From Candidatus Pedobacter colombiensis (GTDB lineage Bacteria > Bacteroidota > Bacteroidia > Sphingobacteriales > Sphingobacteriaceae), in NCBI GenBank assembly GCA_029202485.1, contig CP119313.1:5324979-5388978 (forward strand): a DNA stretch of 64,000 bases, written 5' to 3'. Positions 55,710 to 64,000 of the stretch are shown here, one piece after another. Position 1 is the stretch's first letter. Every line of letters starts with the position of its first letter. The notes under the pieces are model-generated. The model searched no databases. It saw only the letters and a list, made by a program, of their open reading frames with translations, and was not told the DNA's origin. The position numbers and the translations under genes are program-made.

Positions 55710-58700
55710 ATGCAAAAAAACTTACGCTTACCAACGAGGCTCCTTTTGGTACTGTTTACAATCCTCGTGATGATGAATATGAACGTGAACCGGCTGCATG
55801 CGCAAACTGCAGGCACAGAAGTTATAGGTGTTATTCTGGATGCGAATGGCCAACCCATTCCAGGGGCTACTATAAAAAATCAATCGACGGCTAAAGTGGC
55901 CATTTCAGATGGAAATGGCCGGTATAGAATTGTGGTAACCAAAGGCGAAACTCTGGTTTATAGTTTTATAGGCTATACCACCAAATCAGTTGTAGTGGGC
56001 ACCCAAGCCCAAATCAGCGTTACGCTTGACGAGGCCTCAGATAAAATGCTGAACGATGTGGTTGTAATTGGCTATGGTACGCAGAAAAGATCTGACGTGA
56101 CCGGCTCTGTAGTTTCTGTGCCTAAGGCGCGGTTATCCCAGTTGCCGGTTACCAACGTACTACAAGCCATTGAAGGAGCTGTAGCTGGTGTAAATGTTAC
56201 TACATCATCTTCCGTACCAGGTAGTCAGCCTTCGGTTTTAATTCGGGGGCGGAATTCCATTAATGCCGATAGTGGCCCTTATGTTGTGGTAGATGGAATA
56301 CCTCTGACTAAAACAGGCGGCTCTTTAAATGACATCAATCCGAATGATATTGCTTCAGTCGAGATCCTTAAGGATGCAAGTGCTACTGCAATTTATGGTA
56401 CCAATGGTACAAACGGGGTAATCCTGGTTACAACAAAAAGGGGCGTATTAGGTAAACCGGTAATTCGTTATAGTGGTTATGCTGGTTTTGATAACCTGGC
56501 GCACATTTTAAAACCACGTACTGGTGAAGAATATGTACAAAAGTATGCCGATTTCCTTAAGCAAACCGGACAGGTACAAACCAGGCCAGTGCCTAATATT
56601 GGTGAGCTACCCGCTTATAATGCGGGTACGACAACAGATTGGGTAAAAGAAGCAACCCAACAGGGGATAATGCAGGATCATAATGTGAGCATATCGGGTG
56701 GTACACCGGATGTCAAATACTTTATTTCAGGTGATTATCTGGATCAAAAAGGTGTGATTAAAGGCTACCAGTTTAATCGTGTGGCCTTACGCTCCAATCT
56801 GGATCTCAATGTGACCAGCTTTTTAACCATAGGAACATCTTTGTTTTTAACCAGCAACAATTATGATGGTGGAAGAGCAAATCTTTTATTGGCAACTGCG
56901 ATGAGTCCGTATGGACAATTATATAATGCCGACGGTACTTATGCCATTTACCCGATGAACCCTGAGCAGCTCTATGTAAACCCGCTTCTGGGTTTAACGA
57001 CCACTAAGATCAGCAGAACCACAAACATCAACGGGAATGGTTATGCGGAGATCAAATTTCCTGGAGTGTTGACCGGCTTAAAATACCGCTTAAATGGAGG
57101 ATACACCTATTTCCCTGAACGAAGGGGAAGTTATACAGGTAGGAAGGCCAACGATATGATTGGCACTGCAAGTAGCTTTAATGCATCAACAAACAGCTAT
57201 ACCATTGAAAATATACTAACCTACACCAAAGATATAGAAAAACATCATTTCGATTTTACCGCTTTGTACAGTTCTCAGGAACGTAAATACAATTCGACTA
57301 CAGCAGGTGCAAGTGGCTTTATCAATGATGAATTAGGGCTTGATAATATTGCTGCAGGTGCAACACAAACCAGTGGGGCTTACCGCGATAGATATGGTCT
57401 GAATTCTCAAATGGGCCGTTTGTTTTATTCATACGACAGCCGTTATTTATTGACTTTAACAGCCCGTAGAGATGGTTCTTCGGTTTTCGGATCCAAAGCC
57501 GACAAATATGGCATATTTCCTTCGGCAGCAATAGGCTGGAACATTACAAACGAAGATTTTATGAAAAATGTGACTTTACTTAATAACCTGAAACTTCGCT
57601 TGTCTTATGGTAAAACTGGAAATGAAGCCGTATCGGTATACCGTACCATTACAACCGATGTAACAGGTCGTTCACCTTTTAACGGAATCAGTACAATTGG
57701 TGTTTTGGCGGGTAACCTGGGTAACAACGCACTGCATTGGGAAAGTACTAAAACAGCGAACATCGGCCTGGATTTTTCAATCCTGAAAAGTAGGATTAGC
57801 GGTACCATAGAGGCTTATCAAAATAAAACCACCGGCTTACTTTTAAATAGAAGTTTGCCAATTATTACCGGTTATACCCAGGTGCTTGATAACATTGGCA
57901 AAACTTCAAATAAGGGGCTGGAAATTACTTTAAATACCCAGAATGTTGCAGGGAAAGATTTCAAGTGGGAAACCACGATCGTTTTTGCAACGAATCGCAA
58001 TAAAATTACCGATTTATATGGTGATGGAAAGGATGATGTAGGTAACAGATGGTTTATAGGTCACCCGATTAGTGTAGTATACGATTACCGGATGACCGGG
58101 GTTTGGCAAACCGGTGAGGATGTGTCTAAACAAGACCCAACGGCAAAACCAGGAAGCTTGAAGTTTGCAGATTTAAATGGTGATGGTAAAATCACCGGTG
58201 ATGACAAAGAAATATTAGGACAAACGACACCAAAATGGACAGGAGGCTTAACCAATACTTTTCATTACAAAAACATCAATCTAAGTGTGCTCATTCAAAC
58301 TGCTCAGGGAATGGTCAAAAATAATGTTGATTTAACTTATGGTGATGAAACAGGAAGAAGAAATACACCTGCCGAAATTGGTTATTGGACACCTGAAAAC
58401 CAGAGTCAAACCAGGCCAGCCCTGTCTTATAATAATACCCTAGGTTATGGTTATGCATCCAATGCCAGTTATACGAGAATTAAAGATGCCACCTTAAGCT
58501 ATGTTTTTCCACAATCTGTTTTGGATAAGCTTCATTTGGGTGGATTAACTGTTTATGCCAGTGGCCGAAACCTGTATACGTTTACAAAATGGGTAGGATG
58601 GGACCCTGAAAGTCTGCAAACTTCCAGAGGGATAATTAATACAAACACAGGTGAAGATTGGACAAACAATTATCCACTGACCCGCACTTTTGTATTCGGC

Positions 58701-58721
58701 TTAAATGTTTCATTACGTTAA
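55710..58721 (+). CDS. SusC/RagA-type TonB-dependent outer-membrane transporter (arabinogalactan-type PUL)
   Basis: 1003 aa. Signal peptide ending near LHAQT, carboxypeptidase-regulatory-like domain (about 35-115), plug with a VVVIGYGTQKRSDVTGSV entry segment (about 118-135) and NGVILVTTKRG exit (about 240), then the barrel to the terminal NVSLR. It belongs to a different SusC branch from the three at 16.8-34 kb, as shown by the canonical GYGTQKR motif. The susD partner follows after 6 bp. It should import oligosaccharides cut by surface enzymes. Confidence 0.95.
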   Translation: MQKNLRLPTRLLLVLFTILVMMNMNVNRLHAQTAGTEVIGVILDANGQPIPGATIKNQSTAKVAISDGNGRYRIVVTKGETLVYSFIGYTTKSVVVGTQAQISVTLDEASDKMLNDVVVIGYGTQKRSDVTGSVVSVPKARLSQLPVTNVLQAIEGAVAGVNVTTSSSVPGSQPSVLIRGRNSINADSGPYVVVDGIPLTKTGGSLNDINPNDIASVEILKDASATAIYGTNGTNGVILVTTKRGVLGKPVIRYSGYAGFDNLAHILKPRTGEEYVQKYADFLKQTGQVQTRPVPNIGELPAYNAGTTTDWVKEATQQGIMQDHNVSISGGTPDVKYFISGDYLDQKGVIKGYQFNRVALRSNLDLNVTSFLTIGTSLFLTSNNYDGGRANLLLATAMSPYGQLYNADGTYAIYPMNPEQLYVNPLLGLTTTKISRTTNINGNGYAEIKFPGVLTGLKYRLNGGYTYFPERRGSYTGRKANDMIGTASSFNASTNSYTIENILTYTKDIEKHHFDFTALYSSQERKYNSTTAGASGFINDELGLDNIAAGATQTSGAYRDRYGLNSQMGRLFYSYDSRYLLTLTARRDGSSVFGSKADKYGIFPSAAIGWNITNEDFMKNVTLLNNLKLRLSYGKTGNEAVSVYRTITTDVTGRSPFNGISTIGVLAGNLGNNALHWESTKTANIGLDFSILKSRISGTIEAYQNKTTGLLLNRSLPIITGYTQVLDNIGKTSNKGLEITLNTQNVAGKDFKWETTIVFATNRNKITDLYGDGKDDVGNRWFIGHPISVVYDYRMTGVWQTGEDVSKQDPTAKPGSLKFADLNGDGKITGDDKEILGQTTPKWTGGLTNTFHYKNINLSVLIQTAQGMVKNNVDLTYGDETGRRNTPAEIGYWTPENQSQTRPALSYNNTLGYGYASNASYTRIKDATLSYVFPQSVLDKLHLGGLTVYASGRNLYTFTKWVGWDPESLQTSRGIINTNTGEDWTNNYPLTRTFVFGLNVSLR

Positions 58722-58727
58722 ATCATT

Positions 58728-60359
58728 ATGATTATGAAAATATATATAACCATTATATCGTTTTTAGCAGTATTAGTTTTTGCTTTTTCATCCTGCAAAA
58801 GGGGCTTTCTGGATGAAAAGCCATATTCGTCCTATACGCCATTAACTTTAACCGATTCGCTCGGGTTTGAAGCATCTTTGATTGGTTTATATAACCATGT
58901 AAGCACCATATTCTCCTGGGCCGATCAGCAGGGTTGGCCCAGTGTATGGCAGGTCGGTACAGACGTGGCTAATGCGACCAATAACCAGCAGGGGGTAGAA
59001 ATACCATATTACAATTATGCCACCTTAACTTCCGTTGATGTTGGTGCTGCAAGGACCTGGAACAGGAATTACATCCTGATAAATCTTACCAATACCATTG
59101 TTGATGGTATTGAGAATCCTTCCGTTAACAGCCTAAGTGCAAAAGGTAAAAGCTTGGTGAGTGCAGAAGCTAAGTTTTTCAGGGCTTATGCATACAATAA
59201 TCTTGCAACGTGTTTCGGCGAGGTTCCCTTAATTACGCATGCCCTAAGTGGCCCGAAAACAGATTTTGTTAGGGCGCCACTTGCCGATGTAAATAATTTC
59301 ATCGTAAGCGATCTGATTTATGCAGCTGCAAATCTTCCGGACATTGAAGCCGTAAAAACCAATACAAAAGGGAAAATGTATGGCAGAGCAAATAAATTTA
59401 TGGCTATGCAATTGCTGGCAGAGGTTTATCTGCGTATAAATAAACCAGATCTTGCCGAACAACAGGCACAGGCCATTATTAATAGTGGCAGGTTTAGTTT
59501 AATTAAAAACCGCTATGGCGTTAAAACAAGCCTGCCGGGTGACTATTATTCAGATATGTTCCAATATGGAAATCAAAGAAGGGCACAAGGCAATACCGAA
59601 GCCATTTGGGTATTGGAGCAGGAAAATCCAGCGAGTGTTGTAGGTGGGATAACTGATAATCCTCAGCAACGCAGGGTTTGGGGGGCTGCTTATTACAATA
59701 TCGCCGGTATGGCACTTGCAGATTCTTTGGGTGGGCGATCAATTGGCCGTTTACGCTTAAGCAACTGGGTATTGTACGGCCTGTATAAAGGAAATGACAT
59801 TCGGAATTCACAATATAACATCCGCAGAAGATATTATTATAATGACCCTGCACCTGCTTATGCAAGCCGTTACGGAAAACAAGTTCCGTTTACCGGACCT
59901 GATACCTTAGTCAATATTTGTCCGAGTACAACCAAATGGGGGGCTTTTGATCCTAATGATACTTTTGGCTATGCAATGATTAAGGATTTTATTCTGATGA
60001 GACTGGGCGAAACCTATTTGTTACTTGCCGAAGCCCAGGTGATGCAAAATAAAACAATTGATGCTGCGATTAGCATAAATGCGCTTAGAACCAGGGCAAA
60101 CGCCGCTCAGGTATCTGCGTCGCAGATGACGAAAGATTTCATTCTCGACGAAAGGGTAAGAGAATTAATTGGAGAAGAAAATAGGAGGATGACCCTAATG
60201 AGAACAGGGACACTGGTGGAGCGCGCCTTACGTCTCAATTCAAATGATGCTTCTAAACCAATTACCGGTTTAACCACAAAAAATTTATTAATGCCAATCC
60301 CATTGAGAGAGATACAGCTTAATAAAGATGCTGTGATTACACAAAATCCGGGTTATTAA
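58728..60359 (+). CDS. SusD/RagB-family surface lipoprotein (arabinogalactan-type PUL)
   Basis: 543 aa, lipobox ending at Cys23 (FSSCKRGFLDE); a start two codons later is equally possible. This is the classical RagB/SusD type: the FLDEKP opening, AEAKFFRAYAYNNLATCFGEVPL (TPR region; residues about 145-167), LLAEVYLRINKPDLAEQQAQ, LLLAEAQVMQNK and the closing LMPIPLREIQLNK. It binds the polysaccharide at the cell surface and closes the SusC barrel encoded just upstream. Confidence 0.95.
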   Translation: MIMKIYITIISFLAVLVFAFSSCKRGFLDEKPYSSYTPLTLTDSLGFEASLIGLYNHVSTIFSWADQQGWPSVWQVGTDVANATNNQQGVEIPYYNYATLTSVDVGAARTWNRNYILINLTNTIVDGIENPSVNSLSAKGKSLVSAEAKFFRAYAYNNLATCFGEVPLITHALSGPKTDFVRAPLADVNNFIVSDLIYAAANLPDIEAVKTNTKGKMYGRANKFMAMQLLAEVYLRINKPDLAEQQAQAIINSGRFSLIKNRYGVKTSLPGDYYSDMFQYGNQRRAQGNTEAIWVLEQENPASVVGGITDNPQQRRVWGAAYYNIAGMALADSLGGRSIGRLRLSNWVLYGLYKGNDIRNSQYNIRRRYYYNDPAPAYASRYGKQVPFTGPDTLVNICPSTTKWGAFDPNDTFGYAMIKDFILMRLGETYLLLAEAQVMQNKTIDAAISINALRTRANAAQVSASQMTKDFILDERVRELIGEENRRMTLMRTGTLVERALRLNSNDASKPITGLTTKNLLMPIPLREIQLNKDAVITQNPGY

Positions 60360-60376
60360 TGTAACGCTGCTTGTTC

Positions 60377-60404
60377 AATCGGGTTATCTTCGGATAACTC
60401 GATT
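60377..60404 (+). other. UUCG-capped 12-bp RNA hairpin between susD and the GH43 gene
   Basis: Stem 60377-60388 with 60393-60404 (one G-T pair) and a TTCG loop, a very stable RNA fold. No T run follows, so it looks more like a processing or 3'-end stabilising element than an intrinsic terminator. Confidence 0.6.
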
Positions 60405-60469
60405 AATAGTTCAGCACATTTGCTATATTAAAATTTTATTTCATCCCTAATTTTAAACCAGATTACGCT

Positions 60470-61579
60470 ATGTACAGCCGCTTACACCTCATCATTAGTT
60501 CTATTTTCTGTTTGTTTAGCGCTTCAGTTTTTTCGCAGCAATCCTATCGGGAATTTAATCCCGGAAAAATCTGGAAAGACAACAACGGCATTCACATTAA
60601 CGCACATGGTGGTGGAATGCTGGAGCATAAGGGAATATACTACTGGTTTGGTGAGCATAAAATTGAGGGAGAAAAGGGAAATACGGCACAAGTAGGTGTA
60701 CATTGTTATTCGTCAAGAGACCTGTACAATTGGAAAGATGAAGGAATTGCGCTTTCAGTTTCCAATAATCTTAAGAGTGACATTGCAAAAGGCTGCATTT
60801 TGGAAAGGCCGAAGGTGGTATACAACAAGCAAACGAAAAAGTTTGTGATGTGGTTTCACCTTGAGCTTTTGGGTAAGGGGTATGCTGCTGCACGTGCAGG
60901 CGCAGCTATAGCCGATAAGCCAACAGGCCCATTTACTTTTATCAAAAGCTACCGGCCAAACGCAGGCATAATGCCTTTTTATGCAGATGGAACTCCTGAA
61001 AGTGAAAAAATCAATTGCGAAAACCCCCAAAACAAAAGCGATGGATTCTTCTGCAGGGATTTGCCTGGAGGACAGATGGCTAGAGATATGACTGTTTTTG
61101 TTGATGAGGATGGGAAAGCCTACCATGTATTCTCTTCGGAAGAGAACTTTACACTGCATCTGGCGGAGTTAAGTCCAGATTATTTGAGCCATACCGGCAA
61201 ATTTGTCCGGATTTACATAGGTCAGCAAACCGAGGCACCAGCACTGTTTAAAAGGGACAATGTGTATTACATGATTGGTTCGGGCTGTACTGGCTGGGCG
61301 CCAAATGCAGCAAGGTGGTTTAGGGCCAAATCAATTTTCGGCCCCTGGAAATATATGGGCAATCCTTGCCAGGGTAATGGAGCGGAGTTAACTTATGGCG
61401 GCCAAAGTACTTATGTACTTCCTGCTCCAAATAAAAAAGGGGCTTTCATTTTTATGGCAGATAAATGGGAGCCCAAAAATGCAATTGATGGGCGTTATTT
61501 ATGGCTACCCATTCAATTCGAAAACGATAAACTAAAAATTGAATGGGCAGATCGATGGGATCTGAATACCTTCAAGTAA
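60470..61579 (+). CDS. GH43 subfamily 24-like exo-beta-1,3-galactanase
   Basis: 369 aa with a signal peptide ending near VFSQQ. A five-bladed propeller with the landmarks INAHGGGMLEHKGIYYWFGE, LERPKVVYN (Glu112), MWFH, TEAPALF (Glu255), SGCTGWAPN, GGQSTYVL (Gln312) and a terminal MADKW/WADRWDL. These match exo-beta-1,3-galactanases such as Phanerochaete Pc1,3Gal43A and the Clostridium enzyme, which trim the type II arabinogalactan backbone. In the fungal enzyme a Gln takes the place of the usual catalytic base Asp; Gln312 is in that position here. It is encoded after susD and before GH35. Confidence 0.88.
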   Translation: MYSRLHLIISSIFCLFSASVFSQQSYREFNPGKIWKDNNGIHINAHGGGMLEHKGIYYWFGEHKIEGEKGNTAQVGVHCYSSRDLYNWKDEGIALSVSNNLKSDIAKGCILERPKVVYNKQTKKFVMWFHLELLGKGYAAARAGAAIADKPTGPFTFIKSYRPNAGIMPFYADGTPESEKINCENPQNKSDGFFCRDLPGGQMARDMTVFVDEDGKAYHVFSSEENFTLHLAELSPDYLSHTGKFVRIYIGQQTEAPALFKRDNVYYMIGSGCTGWAPNAARWFRAKSIFGPWKYMGNPCQGNGAELTYGGQSTYVLPAPNKKGAFIFMADKWEPKNAIDGRYLWLPIQFENDKLKIEWADRWDLNTFK

Positions 61580-61673
61580 AAACTCAAAATTAATAGGGCA
61601 GAAGTATGGATGATTTGCGTAATAACTACGCATTATAGGATTCCTTTTGCCAAAAAAACAAAATTATATACTG

Positions 61674-63500
61674 ATGAAAACAAAATTATTGCTGTTAATG
61701 TCCCTGTGTTTCTCGCTGTCTGTTTTTAGCCAGCAGGCCAAACATACCTTTGCATTGGGAGAAAACGATTTTTTGCTCGATGGTAAACCGTTTCAGATTA
61801 TTTCTGGCGAAATGCATTATCCACGTGTGCCAAGAGCAGCCTGGCGTGATCGCATGAAAATGGCCAAGGCAATGGGGCTTAATACCATTGGAACTTATGT
61901 TTTCTGGAATTTACATGAACCGGAAAAAGGCAAATTCGATTTCTCTGGAAATAATGATATCGCCGAGTTTGTCAGGGCGGCAAAGGAAGAAGGTTTGTGG
62001 GTGATTTTAAGACCCAGTCCCTATGTTTGCGCAGAATGGGAGTTTGGCGGATATCCATACTGGCTGCAGAATGAAAAGGGGTTGGTGGTACGAAGCAAAG
62101 AAAAACAATACCTGTACGAATATAAAAAGTACATTGATGAGGTAGGGAAGCAGCTGGCGCCATTGCAAATTAATCATGGTGGGAATATTCTGATGGTCCA
62201 GGTTGAAAATGAATACGGATCTTATGCCGCCGACAAAGCATACCTGGATATCAATAGAAAGTTGTTTATTGACGCTGGATTTGATGGACTCTTGTATACC
62301 TGTGATCCGGAGAACGATATCAAGGGTGGTTATCTCCCAGGATTGTTGCCAGCCATTAACGGGCAGGATGATCCAACAAAGGTGAAGAGCCTTATAGATA
62401 AATACCACAATGGAAAAGGACCTTACTTCATTGCTGAATGGTATCCGGCATGGTTTGATTGGTGGGGTACACCGCATCATACTGTTCCTGCAGAAAAATA
62501 TACGGAGAAACTGGATCGAGTTTTGGCTGCGGGAATGTCCATCAATATGTATATGTTCCATGGCGGCACAACCCGCGGCTTTATGAACGGGGCAAATTAT
62601 AAAGATATTTCACCTTATGAACCTCAAACCAGCAGTTACGATTATGATGCCCCATTAGATGAAGCCGGAAATCCTACTGATAAATATAAGCAGTTTAGAG
62701 CGGTCATAGAAAAGCACTTGCCCAAAGGAGAACAGTTACCACCGGTGCCTGACAAGAAAACGGTCATGGAAATAAAGCCTTTCCGGTTAAATGAAAGCAT
62801 CAGCTTGTTCAGTAACTTACCAAAACCTGTTAAAAGCGAAAAACCATTAAGTTTCGAAGACTTAAATCAGGATTATGGATATATGTTATACCGGACAAAA
62901 ATTAGTGGTGGGAAAAAGGGACTTCTGCAAATCAAACAACTAAGGGATTACGCCTTGATTTTTGTAAATCAGAAAAGGGTTGGAATTTTAGACAGACGGT
63001 TTAATAAAGATAGTCTGGAGCTGCAATTGCCAGATGGAGAGGTACAATTAGATATTTTTATCGAAAATATGGGTAGGGTCAACTTTGGTAAATATCTGCT
63101 CGATAATAAAAAAGGTATAACAGAAAAGGTCTTGTTTGCGGGTGAAGAAGTTAAAAATTGGCTTATGTACAGTTTACCTTTTAACAATATTGACACTTTA
63201 ACTGCGAAGGGGGCTTCTGGGGAATTGGGAGCTGGCCCGGTAATTCAAAAAGGGACCTTTACTGTGAGTAAGCCCGCAGATACCTATCTTGATATGAGCG
63301 ATTGGGGAAAGGGGGTAGTTTGGTTGAATGGACATAGTTTGGGTAAATTTTGGTCTATCGGGCCACAACAGACCGTTTATGTTCCAAAAGAATGGCTAAG
63401 GGTCGGTAAAAACGAAGTTTCAGTTTTGGAACTGACCAAGCCTCAACAAAATTTGTTAAAAGGAATAAGCACTCCGATTTTGAACACCCTAAAAGACTAA
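61674..63500 (+). CDS. GH35 beta-galactosidase
   Basis: 608 aa from ATG 61674, which starts the signal peptide MKTKLLLLM cleaved near VFSQQ; a TTG 27 bases earlier is unlikely. The TIM barrel (about 25-340) has SGEMHYPRVPRAAWRDR, QVENEYGSY with acid/base Glu180, and AEWYPAWFD with nucleophile Glu255. C-terminal jelly-roll domains (about 390-608) complete the family length. It releases beta-linked galactose from the non-reducing end of galactan oligosaccharides, probably in the periplasm. It is the last gene of the PUL. The TATACTGATGAAAA around its start also occurs at 35527 and 37141. Confidence 0.94.
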   Translation: MKTKLLLLMSLCFSLSVFSQQAKHTFALGENDFLLDGKPFQIISGEMHYPRVPRAAWRDRMKMAKAMGLNTIGTYVFWNLHEPEKGKFDFSGNNDIAEFVRAAKEEGLWVILRPSPYVCAEWEFGGYPYWLQNEKGLVVRSKEKQYLYEYKKYIDEVGKQLAPLQINHGGNILMVQVENEYGSYAADKAYLDINRKLFIDAGFDGLLYTCDPENDIKGGYLPGLLPAINGQDDPTKVKSLIDKYHNGKGPYFIAEWYPAWFDWWGTPHHTVPAEKYTEKLDRVLAAGMSINMYMFHGGTTRGFMNGANYKDISPYEPQTSSYDYDAPLDEAGNPTDKYKQFRAVIEKHLPKGEQLPPVPDKKTVMEIKPFRLNESISLFSNLPKPVKSEKPLSFEDLNQDYGYMLYRTKISGGKKGLLQIKQLRDYALIFVNQKRVGILDRRFNKDSLELQLPDGEVQLDIFIENMGRVNFGKYLLDNKKGITEKVLFAGEEVKNWLMYSLPFNNIDTLTAKGASGELGAGPVIQKGTFTVSKPADTYLDMSDWGKGVVWLNGHSLGKFWSIGPQQTVYVPKEWLRVGKNEVSVLELTKPQQNLLKGISTPILNTLKD

Positions 63501-64000
63501 TTTTATTTTCCTGTTGCTTTCCTTTTGCCTTATTGCTGCTTCTGCAAGCATAACAGAAAGGAAGCAACACAAATGGTAGGGCTTAATATTACAGCTTGAC
63601 TAGATAGAGCTCAATATGCGCTTGGTGTAAATCCGGAGTGAGTCCGCCATGAGTCCGCAGTGAGTCCGCCTTTTTACTAGAAAAAGGCGGACTCACTGCG
63701 CTCTAATTGCATAAGGAAGGCGGAGTTACTGTGAGCTTAGGTTGGGCTCTTTACCTATGGTTGATTATGGTAGGACTGAGGTACCTGTTAATCTTAAGCC
63801 ATACCACCGAGCCATAGCTTAAAGTTTTTTAGTAATAGACAGCTTCCTGGTATCCATATATACTACCATTACATATACCAGTCTCGCTATTCTGTATCGC
63901 TGATCCTGCCCTTTTAAAATGTTCTGTAGTTTTTGTGGTTGTGTTGTAGGTAGTTAGAGCAGAATAAAGAATAATAGTTGATTTAAGTTTGTGGTGGCGC
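63501..64000. other. Intergenic region without recognisable gene
   Basis: After the GH35 stop there is an imperfect inverted repeat (63513-63524 with 63558-63568), which may end transcription, then the GAGTCCGC repeat/hairpin. From 63736 to the end I find no start-to-stop frame of useful length on either strand, no tRNA and no promoter that leads to a gene. Confidence 0.6.
63640..63735. repeat. Tandem GAGTCCGC repeats with a perfect 20-bp hairpin
   Basis: GAGTCCGC starts at 63640, 63651 and 63662, an exact 11-bp period. The third copy is part of a perfect 20-bp inverted repeat (63656-63675 with 63681-63700; loop ACTAG). A degenerate copy of the right arm lies at 63719-63735. The hairpin ends in T5/A5 and could act as a bidirectional terminator, or be a member of a REP-like family. 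Confidence 0.75.

Noticed and set aside
55567..55770. 67-codon frame before the fourth susC
   Set aside because: It overlaps the susC start in another frame and covers the promoter region; no recognisable protein.
62007..62561. 184-codon minus-strand frame inside the GH35 gene
   Set aside because: It is antisense to both GH35 catalytic motifs and has no coherent domain.
63640..63700. CRISPR-like array
   Set aside because: The 8-bp units repeat every 11 bp with 3-bp gaps and form a hairpin; there are no spacers of CRISPR length and no cas genes.
63819..63953. Open minus-strand stretch of about 44 codons near the window end
   Set aside because: It has no start codon at its beginning and no family match I can see. 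The sequence looks protein-like (Arg/Tyr/Val-rich) but is too short to call a gene remnant.

Overview
The window looks like a chromosomal segment of a Bacteroidetes bacterium, most likely a Pedobacter-like member of the Sphingobacteriaceae. The evidence is AT-rich DNA, four SusC/SusD pairs, lipoproteins with a lysine-rich stretch after the lipid-bearing Cys, TAnnTTTG-type promoters, few Shine-Dalgarno sequences, and a hybrid two-component regulator. I see no phage genes, transposases, integrases, rRNA genes or CRISPR arrays.

Layout. (1) 1-6.5 kb: the tail of an NtrY-like histidine kinase, a membrane-anchored coiled-coil protein, a GHL10 family secreted hydrolase and a large M16 zinc peptidase. 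(2) 6.5-16.5 kb: amino-sugar and nitrogen salvage. It holds a NagX-like membrane acyltransferase, a NagB-like/PIG-L fusion, an operon-like set of glutamine-synthetase-like ligase, Fe-alcohol dehydrogenase, class I gamma-glutamyl hydrolase and aldehyde dehydrogenase, then anhydro-MurNAc kinase and a DeoR regulator. (3) 16.8-36.0 kb: three consecutive SusC/SusD units with lipoproteins (DUF4397, PKD/beta-propeller and two unrecognised) and one GH18 enzyme, followed by a peptidoglycan amidase at 36.1 kb. (4) 36.8-46.2 kb: housekeeping and miscellaneous genes: a CsbD-like protein, S41 protease, [2Fe-2S] ferredoxin with its reductase, LpxH, RF1, two identical tRNA-Asp genes with their own terminators, and an outer-membrane beta-barrel receptor beside a membrane-bound AraC-type regulator. 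(5) 46.3-63.5 kb: an SGNH hydrolase, a small secreted protein, and a second polysaccharide utilisation locus (PUL) headed by a hybrid two-component system. That PUL has a BNR-GH105 fusion, a DUF2264 protein, SusC, SusD, a GH43 exo-beta-1,3-galactanase-like enzyme and a GH35 beta-galactosidase. (6) 63.5-64.0 kb: no recognisable gene, but a perfect 20-bp hairpin built on tandem GAGTCCGC repeats.

How the genes fit together (inference). The 6.5-36.8 kb part reads as an island for amino-sugar polymers and cell debris. SusCD pairs and GH18 would import and cut GlcNAc-containing glycans; AnmK, the NagB-like fusion and the amidase touch murein or GlcNAc metabolism; the gamma-glutamyl operon would degrade an amine or amino alcohol such as ethanolamine. 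The divergent DeoR regulator and 10-bp phased TTATGCG-like repeats upstream of two susC genes suggest common control. The second PUL has the enzyme set expected for type II arabinogalactan: a galactan backbone exo-enzyme, beta-galactosidase, and lyase/unsaturated-uronide functions for Rha-GlcA side chains. Paired CCCCT direct repeats 21-22 bp apart lie in front of two of its genes and are candidate sites for its AraC-type regulator.

The most notable points are the gamma-glutamyl amino-alcohol-like operon, the NagB-like fusion lacking a catalytic Asp, the BNR-GH105 fusion, the operator-like repeats, and a conserved start-codon leader sequence that recurs at unrelated genes.
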